Part shown: in pieces, positions 1 through 5,381 of the stretch | How positions within the stretch are numbered: position 1 is the stretch's first letter | How the letters are laid out: every line of letters starts with the position of its first letter | Assembly (NCBI GenBank): GCA_031269165.1 | Contig: JAISZQ010000217.1 | Location: forward strand, 1-5,794 | Length of the DNA stretch: 5,794 nt | Direction: 5' to 3' | From: Spirochaetaceae bacterium | Lineage (GTDB): Bacteria > Spirochaetota > Spirochaetia > Treponematales > Breznakiellaceae | Made by a program: the position numbers and the translations under genes | The notes under the pieces: generated by a model | What the model saw: only the letters and a program-made list of their open reading frames with translations | Databases searched by the model: none | Told to the model about the DNA's origin: nothing

Positions 1-21
1 AAACACGCCTTGCGCGCGCGC

Positions 22-119
22 CTGAACCGGCGTCCGGCGGCATTCTCCCGAAAGGACGGGGCGCGCGCCGGGCAAAAAGTTCATAGAAAAAACCCGGGCG
101 GTGCCGGGCGCCGGTTCAG
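22..119. other. Long inverted repeat enclosing two small hairpins (possible structured RNA)
   Basis: Positions 22-38 (ctgaaccggcgtccggc) pair with 103-119 (gccgggcgccggttcag): 11 perfect pairs, one T-G wobble (33/108) and five more perfect pairs. Two smaller stems lie inside: cccg 47-50 with cggg 57-60, and ccggg 68-72 with cccgg 93-97, the latter closing an A-rich loop. Folded as RNA this gives a closed three-way-junction shape. I do not recognise it as a known RNA family. It could equally be a GC-rich palindromic repeat at DNA level. The strand cannot be assigned. Confidence 0.45.
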
Positions 120-182
120 ACGGGGATGGAAGAGAGAGGCCGGCCCCCGTCATTGCGGGGCGAGCCGCCGGGGGCGTTTTCC

Positions 183-321
183 GTTTCCGCGAAGGGGGCA
201 CGCGCCGGAAACAGCGCTCAAGAACGGCGTTCCCCGCCCCGGATAAGGAGACCGGGGCTGACAAAAACGGGACGCCGTCCACGGGCCGCCCCTCTTTTAC
301 GGTTTTGAGGAGGAGGGCGGC
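183..321. other. Run of consecutive short GC-rich hairpins
   Basis: Four stems follow one another: gtttccg 183-189 with cggaaac 206-212; gccccgg 236-242 with ccggggc 252-258 (9-nt loop); ggac 270-273 with gtcc 277-280; and gccgcc...cctc 285-294 with gagggcggc 313-321, with one bulged C. None is followed by a T-run, so they are not typical intrinsic terminators. High G+C makes some chance pairing likely, so confidence that this is functional is low. Confidence 0.3.
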
Positions 322-473
322 TGTGTTTATGAGCGCTGATTCCGGCGCGCGCGACGCCCTGTTGGGGCGAAAGGGCAACGGATAATTGAAAAGGGAAGAT
401 GCCGGGAAAACCCCGGGGAAAAGGTCTAAAGAGGTTCGAAAAGGGGTGTTAAGTGGCCGAAAGCCCCGTTTGA

Positions 474-484
474 GGGGGGGGGGG
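474..484 (+). repeat. G11 homopolymer tract
   Basis: Eleven consecutive G residues lie in non-coding DNA. Such tracts are prone to slipped-strand length change and to sequencing error. No gene start or promoter I can support lies close enough to make this a phase-variation switch. Confidence 0.7.
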
Positions 485-564
485 TCTCCTCAGACGGGAG
501 AAAAGCGCGGAAAATGTATGGGTACAAGTCAATCTTTTTTGCATAACCAGCCTTTCTTATATAC

Positions 565-582
565 CCCGGCACTGTTGCCGGG
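565..582. other. 7-bp perfect hairpin in an AT-rich patch
   Basis: cccggca (565-571) and tgccggg (576-582) form a perfect 7-bp stem with a ctgt loop. It is flanked by tata-rich sequence with a small palindrome, ggtatacc, at 597-604. No T-run follows, so a rho-independent terminator is not supported. It may be a short palindromic repeat or the end of an upstream RNA. Confidence 0.35.
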
Positions 583-630
583 CAATCATGGGTATAGGTA
601 TACCGCAGGCGAAAAACTTTGTCAAGGGGG

Positions 631-680
631 GTGCGCGCTACGCGAATGGAAAATGGTAAATTGAAAATGGATAATGTCGT
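631..680 (+). repeat. Outer inverted repeat, left arm
   Basis: This arm begins gtgcgcgctacgcgaatgga and ends gaaaatggataatgtcgt. It matches the reverse complement of 995-1035 except for a 2-bp insertion (gc), a 7-bp length difference around 651-658, and one substitution (ggataatg versus ggaaaatg). A piece of the same motif, aatggataatg, recurs directly at 710-720, so a third partial copy lies just inside this arm. Confidence 0.7.
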
Positions 681-727
681 GCTTTGGAGATGGACACGCA
701 CGGGGTGCGAATGGATAATGGGCGCGC

Positions 728-825
728 GTCATTGCGAACCCGCGGCAACATAGTTGCCGTTGGTGAAGCAATCCAGACGAGGGGCGTTCTCCCTGGATTG
801 CTTCGGGCTACGCCCTCGCAATGAC
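728..825. repeat. Palindromic dispersed repeat, copy 1
   Basis: The outer half-sites gtcattgcga (728-737) and tcgcaatgac (816-825) are reverse complements. So are the inner half-sites gaagcaatccag (765-776) and ctggattgcttc (793-804). The repeat can therefore fold into a two-tier hairpin. Repeats with this cattgcga/gcaatcca core are, as I recall, dispersed in intergenic DNA of several unrelated bacterial groups and are often mis-annotated as short proteins. It lacks a transposase. Confidence 0.7.
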
Positions 826-872
826 GAGGGGCTCGCCGCAATGACGGGTTGCCCGTGTTGGTTCGCGCGGTT

Positions 873-921
873 CGTGGTAGCATCGTCATTGCGAGCCGCG
901 TGGTAACATCGTCATTGCGAG
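873..921. repeat. Tandem duplication, 23-bp unit at 26-bp period
   Basis: cgtggtagcatcgtcattgc at 873-892 and cgtggtaacatcgtcattgc at 899-918 differ at a single base and both continue with gag, giving 23-bp units spaced 26 bp apart. The second unit runs into palindrome copy 2. It looks like a local duplication of the left edge of that palindrome. Two copies with a 3-bp gap are far too few and too close to be a CRISPR array. Confidence 0.65.
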
Positions 922-996
922 GAGCGAAGCGACGAAGCAATCCAGACGGAGAAGGCCCTCACACTAGATTGCTTCGGGCTGCGCCCTCGCAATGAC
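911..996. repeat. Palindromic dispersed repeat, copy 2
   Basis: gtcattgcga (911-920) is the reverse complement of tcgcaatgac (987-996), and gaagcaatccag (935-946) pairs with ctagattgcttc (963-974) with one mismatch. The left half contains an extra ggagcgaagcgac segment absent from copy 1. Its right edge overlaps the start of the outer right arm (995 onward), so the two repeat types abut exactly here. Confidence 0.7.
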
Positions 997-1035
997 GACA
1001 TTTTCCATTTTCAATTCTCCATTCGCGTAGCGCAC
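995..1035 (-). repeat. Outer inverted repeat, right arm
   Basis: This arm reads acgacattttccattttcaa at its left and ends attcgcgtagcgcac. Its reverse complement aligns along the whole of 631-680 apart from two short gaps and one substitution. It directly joins the end of palindrome copy 2, whereas the left arm is separated from copy 1 by about 47 bp. Confidence 0.7.
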
Positions 1036-1042
1036 TAGCCTG

Positions 1043-1056
1043 ATCGGGGTCCCGAT
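1043..1056 (+). other. Small hairpin ahead of the terminator
   Basis: atcgg (1043-1047) pairs with ccgat (1052-1056) around a ggtc loop. It lies 12 nt before the terminator-like hairpin at 1069-1092. Its G-run (1046-1049) could alternatively pair with the C-run of that hairpin (1081-1085), which would allow an attenuation-type switch, but nothing further supports this. Confidence 0.3.
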
Positions 1057-1068
1057 GCTGACGTGACA

Positions 1069-1092
1069 GGGGAAGGCTTTCCCCCTTTTTTT
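1069..1092 (+). terminator. Rho-independent terminator upstream of carB
   Basis: ggggaa (1069-1074) pairs with ttcccc (1079-1084) around a ggct loop, followed after one C by seven Ts (1086-1092). This is the usual intrinsic-terminator layout on the plus strand. It would stop transcription entering from the repeat region. It lies about 60 nt before the carB start and upstream of the candidate carB promoter, so it more likely insulates carB than attenuates it. The stem is only 6 bp, hence moderate confidence. Confidence 0.5.
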
Positions 1093-1132
1093 GAAATCGG
1101 AATTGTTGCATCTTATCTCTCATCCCGTTCCG

Positions 1133-1141
1133 TGGTATACT
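1133..1141 (+). promoter_or_regulatory. Extended -10 promoter element for carB
   Basis: tggtatact contains the TGn extension followed by TATACT (1136-1141), five of six matches to the sigma70 -10 consensus. No good -35 box lies at the usual distance, which extended -10 promoters tolerate. Transcription would start near 1147-1149, only a few bases before the ATG at 1152. A second, weaker option is ttgaaa (1091-1096) with tatctc (1114-1119) at 17-bp spacing, giving a leader of about 26 nt. Confidence 0.45.
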
Positions 1142-1151
1142 CAAGCCCGCT

Positions 1152-4100
1152 ATGAACCAGTCGGCACACTCGGCAACAGAAACAAGCCCGCGCATAAAAA
1201 AAGTCCTCGTGTTGGGGTCAGGCGGCCTCAAAATCGGTCAGGCCGGAGAGTTCGACTACTCCGGTTCCCAAGCGTTGAAGGCGTTGCGCGAGGAAGGGGT
1301 CGCCACGGCACTCATCAACCCCAACATCGCCACCATCCAGACGAGCGAGGGCATGGCGGACGCAACCTACTTCCTGCCGGTGACGCCTGAATTTGTCGCG
1401 AAGGTCATCGAGAAGGAAAGGCCGGACGGGCTCCTGCTTTCGTTTGGCGGGCAGACGGCCCTCAACTGCGGGGTGGCCCTTAACCGCGAGGGGGTGCTTG
1501 CCAAGTACGGGGTGCGCGTGCTGGGGACACCGGTCGGGGCAATCGAGGACACGGAAGACCGCGAACGGTTTGTGAAACGCCTTAACGAGATCGGCGTTCT
1601 TTCGCCGCGCAGTGCCGCCGTGTCCGATACCGATGCCGCGATCCGGGCCGCCCGTGAAATCGGCTACCCGGTGATGGTGCGGGCCGCCTACGCGCTGGGC
1701 GGGTCGGGGAGCGGCGCGTGCCGGAACGAAGCCGAGTTACGCAAGCGGTGCGACAAAGCCTTTGCCCAGAGCGGCGTGGCAGGGGGAACGCCGCAGGTAC
1801 TCATCGAAGAGTGGCTGGGCGGCTGGAAAGAGATCGAATACGAGGTGGTGCGCGACGGGGCCGACAACTGCGTAACCGTGTGTAATATGGAAAACTTCGA
1901 TCCGCTGGGCGTACACACCGGCGAAAGCATCGTCGTCGCCCCGTCTCAGACCCTCAACGACCGCGAATACCACAAACTGCGCCGCATCGCCATCACCGTG
2001 ATCCGCCACCTCGGCATCGCGGGCGAGTGCAACATCCAGTACGCCCTCGACCCGCGCAGCGAGGACTACCGCGTCATCGAGGTAAACGCCCGCCTCTCCC
2101 GCAGTTCCGCCCTGGCCTCGAAAGCCACCGGTTATCCCTTAGCCTGGGTCGCCGCGAAGATTGCCCTGGGCTTTACCCTTCCCCAGATACAAAACCGCAT
2201 CACCCGCGTGACCCAAGCCTGCTTTGAACCGGCCCTCGACTACTGTGTGGTCAAAGCGCCGCGCTGGGACCTCGCCAAGTTCAAAAACGTCGAACGCCGT
2301 ATCGGGAGCGAGATGAAAAGTGTCGGCGAAGTGATGAGCATTGGCCGTTCCTTCGAGGAAGCCCTGCAAAAAGCCCTCCGCATGACCGGCACGGGGGCCC
2401 CCGGTCTCTCAGGCGAGGACAAGTTTTCCGGCCTCGTGACGCACGCCCGCCGGGAAATCCGCGAAGAACTGCGCCGCCCCACCGACCGCCGCATCTTTGT
2501 CATCTACCGCGCCTTGCAGGAAGGCTGGACGGTAGGCGAAATAAGCCGCGAAACGGGCATCGATCGATGGTTCCTCGAAAAAATAGCCCGGGTGCGGGAC
2601 ACCGAGGACCTGTTCCGGGCAAAAACGCCTGATCTTCTCAGGCAAGCGAAACAACTCGGCTTTTCCGATGCCCGCATCGCCGCGCTCACGGGTACTACCG
2701 AGGCGGCCGTCCGTAAACAGCGCATCGAACGCAAGATTGTCCCCGCCGTGAAACAGATCGACACGCTGGCGGCGGAATATCCGGCCAAGACCAACTATCT
2801 CTACATGACGTACAACGGCATAAGCGGAGGCGGCGGAAATGACGTGCAGCCCTCGGAGCGGGGCGTGTGCGTCCTCGGGTCGGGGGCCTACCGGATCGGG
2901 AGCAGCGTCGAGTTTGACTGGTGCTGCGTGAACGCGGTGGAAACGGCGCGGAAACTTGGCCGGCACACGATCATGGTCAACTGCAACCCTGAAACGGTAT
3001 CCACCGACTACGATATGTGCGGCAGACTCTACTTCGAGGAACTATCGCTGGAACGGGTGCTCGACATCTGGGAGGCGGAACGGCCCGACGGCGTGATCCT
3101 CTCGATGGGCGGGCAGATTCCAAACAACATGGCAATGGACTTGGCGGCGCACGGGGTGCCCATCTACGGGACTGACCCGCGCAGCATCGACAAGGCCGAA
3201 GACCGGAATAAGTTTTCGGGACTGCTGGACGCGCTGCGTATCGAACAGCCCGCGTGGGCCGAGTTGCATGACGGCGAAGGGGCGCGAGCTTTCGCGCGAA
3301 AAGTGGGCTACCCCGTGCTTATCCGGCCCAGTTATGTGCTATCGGGCGCGGCGATGAACGTGGCGTGGGACGACGCGAGCCTTGCGCGGTTTCTGTCGCT
3401 TGCCGCCGATGTTTCCGCCGAACATCCCGTCGTCATCAGCAAGTTTGTGGAAAACTCGAAAGAGATCGAGATCGACGCGGTGTCCAAAGACGGGGAAATC
3501 CTCTACAGCGCAATCACCGAGCACATCGAAAATGCGGGCGTTCATTCAGGAGACGCGACGGTAACGCTACCCGCCCAGCGCCTCTATATCGAAACCATCC
3601 GCAACGTCCGGCGCATAGCGGAAAAAATTTCCCTCGCGCTCAACATCACGGGGCCCTTCAACATCCAGTTCCTCGCCCAGCGCGGGCGCATCCGTGTCAT
3701 CGAATGCAACCTGCGGGCGAGCCGGAGTTTTCCCTTCTGTTCGAAAGTGACCCGTGTCAACATGATCGACCTTGCCGTGCGGGCGATGCTGGGTGAACCG
3801 GTCGCCAAGCCCGACGTGTCCAGCCTTGACTTAGGCTGGGTGGGCGTAAAGGCCGCCCAGTTCAGCTATTCCCGCCTCCACGGGGCCGATCCGGTGAGCG
3901 GCGTCGAGATGGCAAGTACCGGCGAGGTGGGCTGTATCGGCGAGAACCTGCACGATGCCTTTCTCAAGGCCCTGCTTTCGGTCGGCTATCAAATCCCGCA
4001 AAAAAATATATTATTGTCAACGGGAACGCTCGAAGAAAAACTGGACTTTGTGGAGTCGGCACAAAAACTTACTGAGATGGGCTATACGCTCATGGCCTCA

Positions 4101-4418
4101 AGGGGGACGGCTGAGTTTTTGCACAAGCGAGGCATCGCCGTAACGCCGCTTTTCTGGCCGCTTGAGCCGAAAGAGCCCAACATCACCAGCGCGATTAAAA
4201 ATCGGGAGATAGACCTCATCATCAATATCCCCAAGAATAACGGCGAGCGGGAACTGAAAAACGACTTTTTAATCAGGCGGATGGCGGTGGACTTCGACAT
4301 CCCCCTGTTTACCAATATCAAGTGCGCCAAAGAGTTTGTCGACGCGCTTGCGTTTTACCGGAACCATCCGGCGGGAACATATCCGCTCGAGATAAAGGCT
4401 TGGGAAGAGTATCGGTAA
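1152..4418 (+). CDS. carB: Carbamoyl-phosphate synthase large subunit
   Basis: CarB makes carbamoyl phosphate from bicarbonate, two ATP and ammonia delivered by the glutaminase subunit CarA, supplying pyrimidine and arginine synthesis in the cytoplasm. At 1088 aa it is full length. The first synthetase half (about 17-400) has LGSGGLKIGQAGEFDYSGSQ, FGGQTALNCG, Q296 and the metal-site residues E310 and N312. A middle domain (about 400-555) contains IDRWFL and VKQIDTLAAEYPA. The second half (about 570-940) has YRIGSSVEFDW, Q839, E851 and N853. A C-terminal MGS-like allosteric domain (about 945-1088) ends the protein. The wording of these motifs follows the eukaryotic CAD/Bacteroidetes-type lineage rather than E. 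coli, but no glutaminase domain is fused. Only 17 residues precede the first domain and an in-frame stop lies at 1092-1094, so the ATG at 1152 is the only sensible start. There is no Shine-Dalgarno sequence. carA is not visible here. Confidence 0.97.
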   Translation: MNQSAHSATETSPRIKKVLVLGSGGLKIGQAGEFDYSGSQALKALREEGVATALINPNIATIQTSEGMADATYFLPVTPEFVAKVIEKERPDGLLLSFGGQTALNCGVALNREGVLAKYGVRVLGTPVGAIEDTEDRERFVKRLNEIGVLSPRSAAVSDTDAAIRAAREIGYPVMVRAAYALGGSGSGACRNEAELRKRCDKAFAQSGVAGGTPQVLIEEWLGGWKEIEYEVVRDGADNCVTVCNMENFDPLGVHTGESIVVAPSQTLNDREYHKLRRIAITVIRHLGIAGECNIQYALDPRSEDYRVIEVNARLSRSSALASKATGYPLAWVAAKIALGFTLPQIQNRITRVTQACFEPALDYCVVKAPRWDLAKFKNVERRIGSEMKSVGEVMSIGRSFEEALQKALRMTGTGAPGLSGEDKFSGLVTHARREIREELRRPTDRRIFVIYRALQEGWTVGEISRETGIDRWFLEKIARVRDTEDLFRAKTPDLLRQAKQLGFSDARIAALTGTTEAAVRKQRIERKIVPAVKQIDTLAAEYPAKTNYLYMTYNGISGGGGNDVQPSERGVCVLGSGAYRIGSSVEFDWCCVNAVETARKLGRHTIMVNCNPETVSTDYDMCGRLYFEELSLERVLDIWEAERPDGVILSMGGQIPNNMAMDLAAHGVPIYGTDPRSIDKAEDRNKFSGLLDALRIEQPAWAELHDGEGARAFARKVGYPVLIRPSYVLSGAAMNVAWDDASLARFLSLAADVSAEHPVVISKFVENSKEIEIDAVSKDGEILYSAITEHIENAGVHSGDATVTLPAQRLYIETIRNVRRIAEKISLALNITGPFNIQFLAQRGRIRVIECNLRASRSFPFCSKVTRVNMIDLAVRAMLGEPVAKPDVSSLDLGWVGVKAAQFSYSRLHGADPVSGVEMASTGEVGCIGENLHDAFLKALLSVGYQIPQKNILLSTGTLEEKLDFVESAQKLTEMGYTLMASRGTAEFLHKRGIAVTPLFWPLEPKEPNITSAIKNREIDLIINIPKNNGERELKNDFLIRRMAVDFDIPLFTNIKCAKEFVDALAFYRNHPAGTYPLEIKAWEEYR

Positions 4419-4494
4419 CAATAGGGGAATAGCCTGGACACATCAGAAATGGATTCTTAACCGCAGATTGTGCCCTCTATGGCAATGCGGATCA

Positions 4495-4523
4495 TTGACA
4501 AAACGCTCTTTGCCGTCTAAACT
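4495..4523 (+). promoter_or_regulatory. Sigma70-type promoter for the methyltransferase operon
   Basis: A perfect -35 box, ttgaca (4495-4500), is followed after exactly 17 bp by taaact (4518-4523), four of six matches to the -10 consensus. It points at the methyltransferase gene and would give a start near 4530 and a leader of about 120 nt. It lies in the 234-bp gap after carB, where I see no clear carB terminator; a weak gcct/aggc stem around 4577-4587 has no T-run. Confidence 0.6.
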
Positions 4524-4617
4524 GGAAACATAAAAAATCGCGCCTTCAGTTGTTCCGCTGAGAAGAAAATTCTTTGCCTTAAAGGCTTAAACTAAGGAGC
4601 GTTATTGCAGGAAAAGT

Positions 4618-4653
4618 ATGCGAAATTCCGTAGCGCAGGAGACCGTTGATTAA
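4618..4653 (+). CDS. Possible 11-codon leader peptide
   Basis: A short frame encoding MRNSVAQETVD starts at an ATG preceded by aggaaa (4609-4614) and ends with a TAA that overlaps the methyltransferase ATG by one base (taatg). The methyltransferase ribosome site aggaga (4637-4642) lies inside it. That geometry would allow translational coupling. At this length chance is quite possible and there is no similarity evidence, so this is a candidate only. Confidence 0.2.
   Translation: MRNSVAQETVD
4637..4642 (+). promoter_or_regulatory. Ribosome binding site of the methyltransferase gene
   Basis: aggaga sits 10 nt before the ATG at 4653 and supports that start. It also shows that the host uses Shine-Dalgarno signals, which makes their absence in front of carB notable. 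Confidence 0.6.
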
Positions 4654-5381
4654 TGAGCACATTATCTCATATATCCGCTTGTCAGACCGTCTCTAAACAG
4701 CGGGTAGCCAACTACGGCGAAGTCTACACCGCCAAGCGTGAAGTGAATGCTATGCTCGACTTGGTAAAGCCGGAAACCGAACGCATAGAATCCCGTTTTC
4801 TTGAACCCGCCTGCGGCAACGGCAATTTCCTTGTCGAAGTCCTTGCCCGTAAGTTGGCAAAAATCGCCTCCCGGTACGGAAAAGGCCGGGCGATTACGCA
4901 ACATCGCGCTGAATATGAACGCTACACCGTTTCCGCCATCGCAAGCCTCTACGGGATAGATATACTGGAAGACAATGTCCTTGAGTGCCGCAACCGCCTC
5001 TACAACTATTTTACCACTCAATATATCAACGGTTTCGGCCTCTTCCAAAGCGACGATCTTCCGAATACGGTCAAATACATACTGGAGCGAAACATTATAT
5101 GGGGCAACGCGCTCACCCTGCAAACAGTGGAAGACAATCCTCAGCCCATTGTATTCTCGGAATGGTCGTTGTTTATGGGCGGCATGGTAAAACGCCGGGA
5201 CTTTACTTTTTTTGAACTGCTCTACCACGCTGAAAACAACTCCATGCCTCTCTTTTCCGATGTCGGCGAAGATGTGTTTATCCCCCAACCGACAAAGGAA
5301 TTTCCTCCGGTGCATTACCTTAAAATAGGGCAAATGGGGTCCGCGAATGAGCGCGAATTAACACGAATAGGGATACGATAA
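4653..5381 (+). CDS. DNA adenine methyltransferase-like protein, N-terminal (SAM-binding) half of a split R-M enzyme
   Basis: The 242-aa protein resembles the SAM-binding part of N6-adenine DNA methyltransferases of restriction-modification systems. Residues 17-27 (RVANYGEVYTA) match the conserved N-terminal entry motif, EPACGNGNFL (51-60) is motif I binding SAM, YGIDILEDN (100-108) follows as the acidic motif, and GNAL (151-154) fits the next SAM-pocket motif. The catalytic motif IV, (N/D)PP(Y/F), is absent: only NPQPIVFSEW (162-171) is present. From memory of this family, such proteins often end shortly after a PPVHYL-type sequence (here 218-223), and the NPPY part is encoded by the next gene. 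The last residues, from about S230 (SANERELTRIGIR), are mostly encoded by an inverted-repeat arm and are probably not native. Promoter 4495-4523 and a ribosome site precede it. A partner nuclease or helicase is expected beyond the window. Confidence 0.8.
   Translation: MSTLSHISACQTVSKQRVANYGEVYTAKREVNAMLDLVKPETERIESRFLEPACGNGNFLVEVLARKLAKIASRYGKGRAITQHRAEYERYTVSAIASLYGIDILEDNVLECRNRLYNYFTTQYINGFGLFQSDDLPNTVKYILERNIIWGNALTLQTVEDNPQPIVFSEWSLFMGGMVKRRDFTFFELLYHAENNSMPLFSDVGEDVFIPQPTKEFPPVHYLKIGQMGSANERELTRIGIR
5339..5368 (+). repeat. GxxExxY unit inverted repeat, left arm
   Basis: The arm runs gtccgcgaatgagcgcgaat and then taacacgaat. It is the reverse complement of 5745-5774 apart from one base at its position 13 and three at positions 21-23. 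It also has an internal rhythm of about 10 bp, with cgaat recurring three times. It is translated as the C-terminal tail of the methyltransferase, and the bases just after it (agggat, from 5369) look like the ribosome site for the next gene. Confidence 0.8.

Larger units (their letters stand above)
1..630. other. GC-rich non-coding region rich in predicted hairpins
   Basis: I see no convincing gene here. The open frames that exist are short, arginine/glycine/proline-rich, overlap one another in several frames, and match no family I know, as expected by chance in G+C-rich DNA. The stretch is instead rich in inverted repeats, several listed separately. Composition changes near 520-610, where the DNA becomes markedly A+T-richer. 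A short stretch around 148-165 (cgtcattgcggggcgagcc) resembles the palindromic repeat units at 728-996 and may be a decayed copy. The region could be a decayed repeat cluster, the far end of an upstream transcription unit, or a structured RNA; the sequence alone does not decide. Confidence 0.6.
631..1035. mobile_element. Composite MITE-like repeat element with nested palindromes
   Basis: A unit of about 405 bp begins and ends with inverted copies of the same sequence (631-680 and 995-1035). Inside are two palindromic repeats of a different type (728-825 and 911-996) and a tandem duplication (873-921). No transposase is encoded; the open frames here are translations of the repeats. I see no clear target-site duplication in the bases just outside. 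The layout suggests repeated insertion or duplication of non-autonomous repeats into one another. The inverted-repeat structure is plain; calling it mobile is an inference. Confidence 0.55.

Noticed and set aside
474..484. Phase-variable switch at the G11 tract
   Set aside because: No reading frame or promoter that I can support spans or adjoins it.
539..563. Promoter ttgcat / tatata in the AT-rich patch
   Set aside because: The spacing is only 13 bp and no gene follows at a sensible distance.
10..664. Overlapping open frames of 60-94 codons in 1-664
   Set aside because: They are low-complexity, Arg/Gly/Pro-rich, overlap in several frames, match no family and are explained by high G+C content.
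728..996. CRISPR array
   Set aside because: The repeats are palindromic, unequal in length, only two copies, and the tandem unit is separated by 3 bp rather than by spacers.
638..1231. Minus-strand frames of about 90-100 codons with RHCEG.ARSN-type sequences
   Set aside because: These are translations of the palindromic and inverted repeats (both repeat arms and both copies give similar peptides), a familiar source of false hypothetical proteins.
2409..2966. 185-codon minus-strand frame inside carB
   Set aside because: It is antisense to conserved carB sequence in a G+C-rich gene, where long antisense frames are common.
1152..4418. carB as a CAD-type fusion protein
   Set aside because: Only 17 residues precede the first synthetase domain and the protein ends after the MGS-like domain; there is no glutaminase, dihydroorotase or transcarbamylase part.
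4662..5333. 223-codon minus-strand frame opposite the methyltransferase gene
   Set aside because: It is the antisense shadow of a well-supported gene with clear methyltransferase motifs; its own protein shows no recognisable domain.
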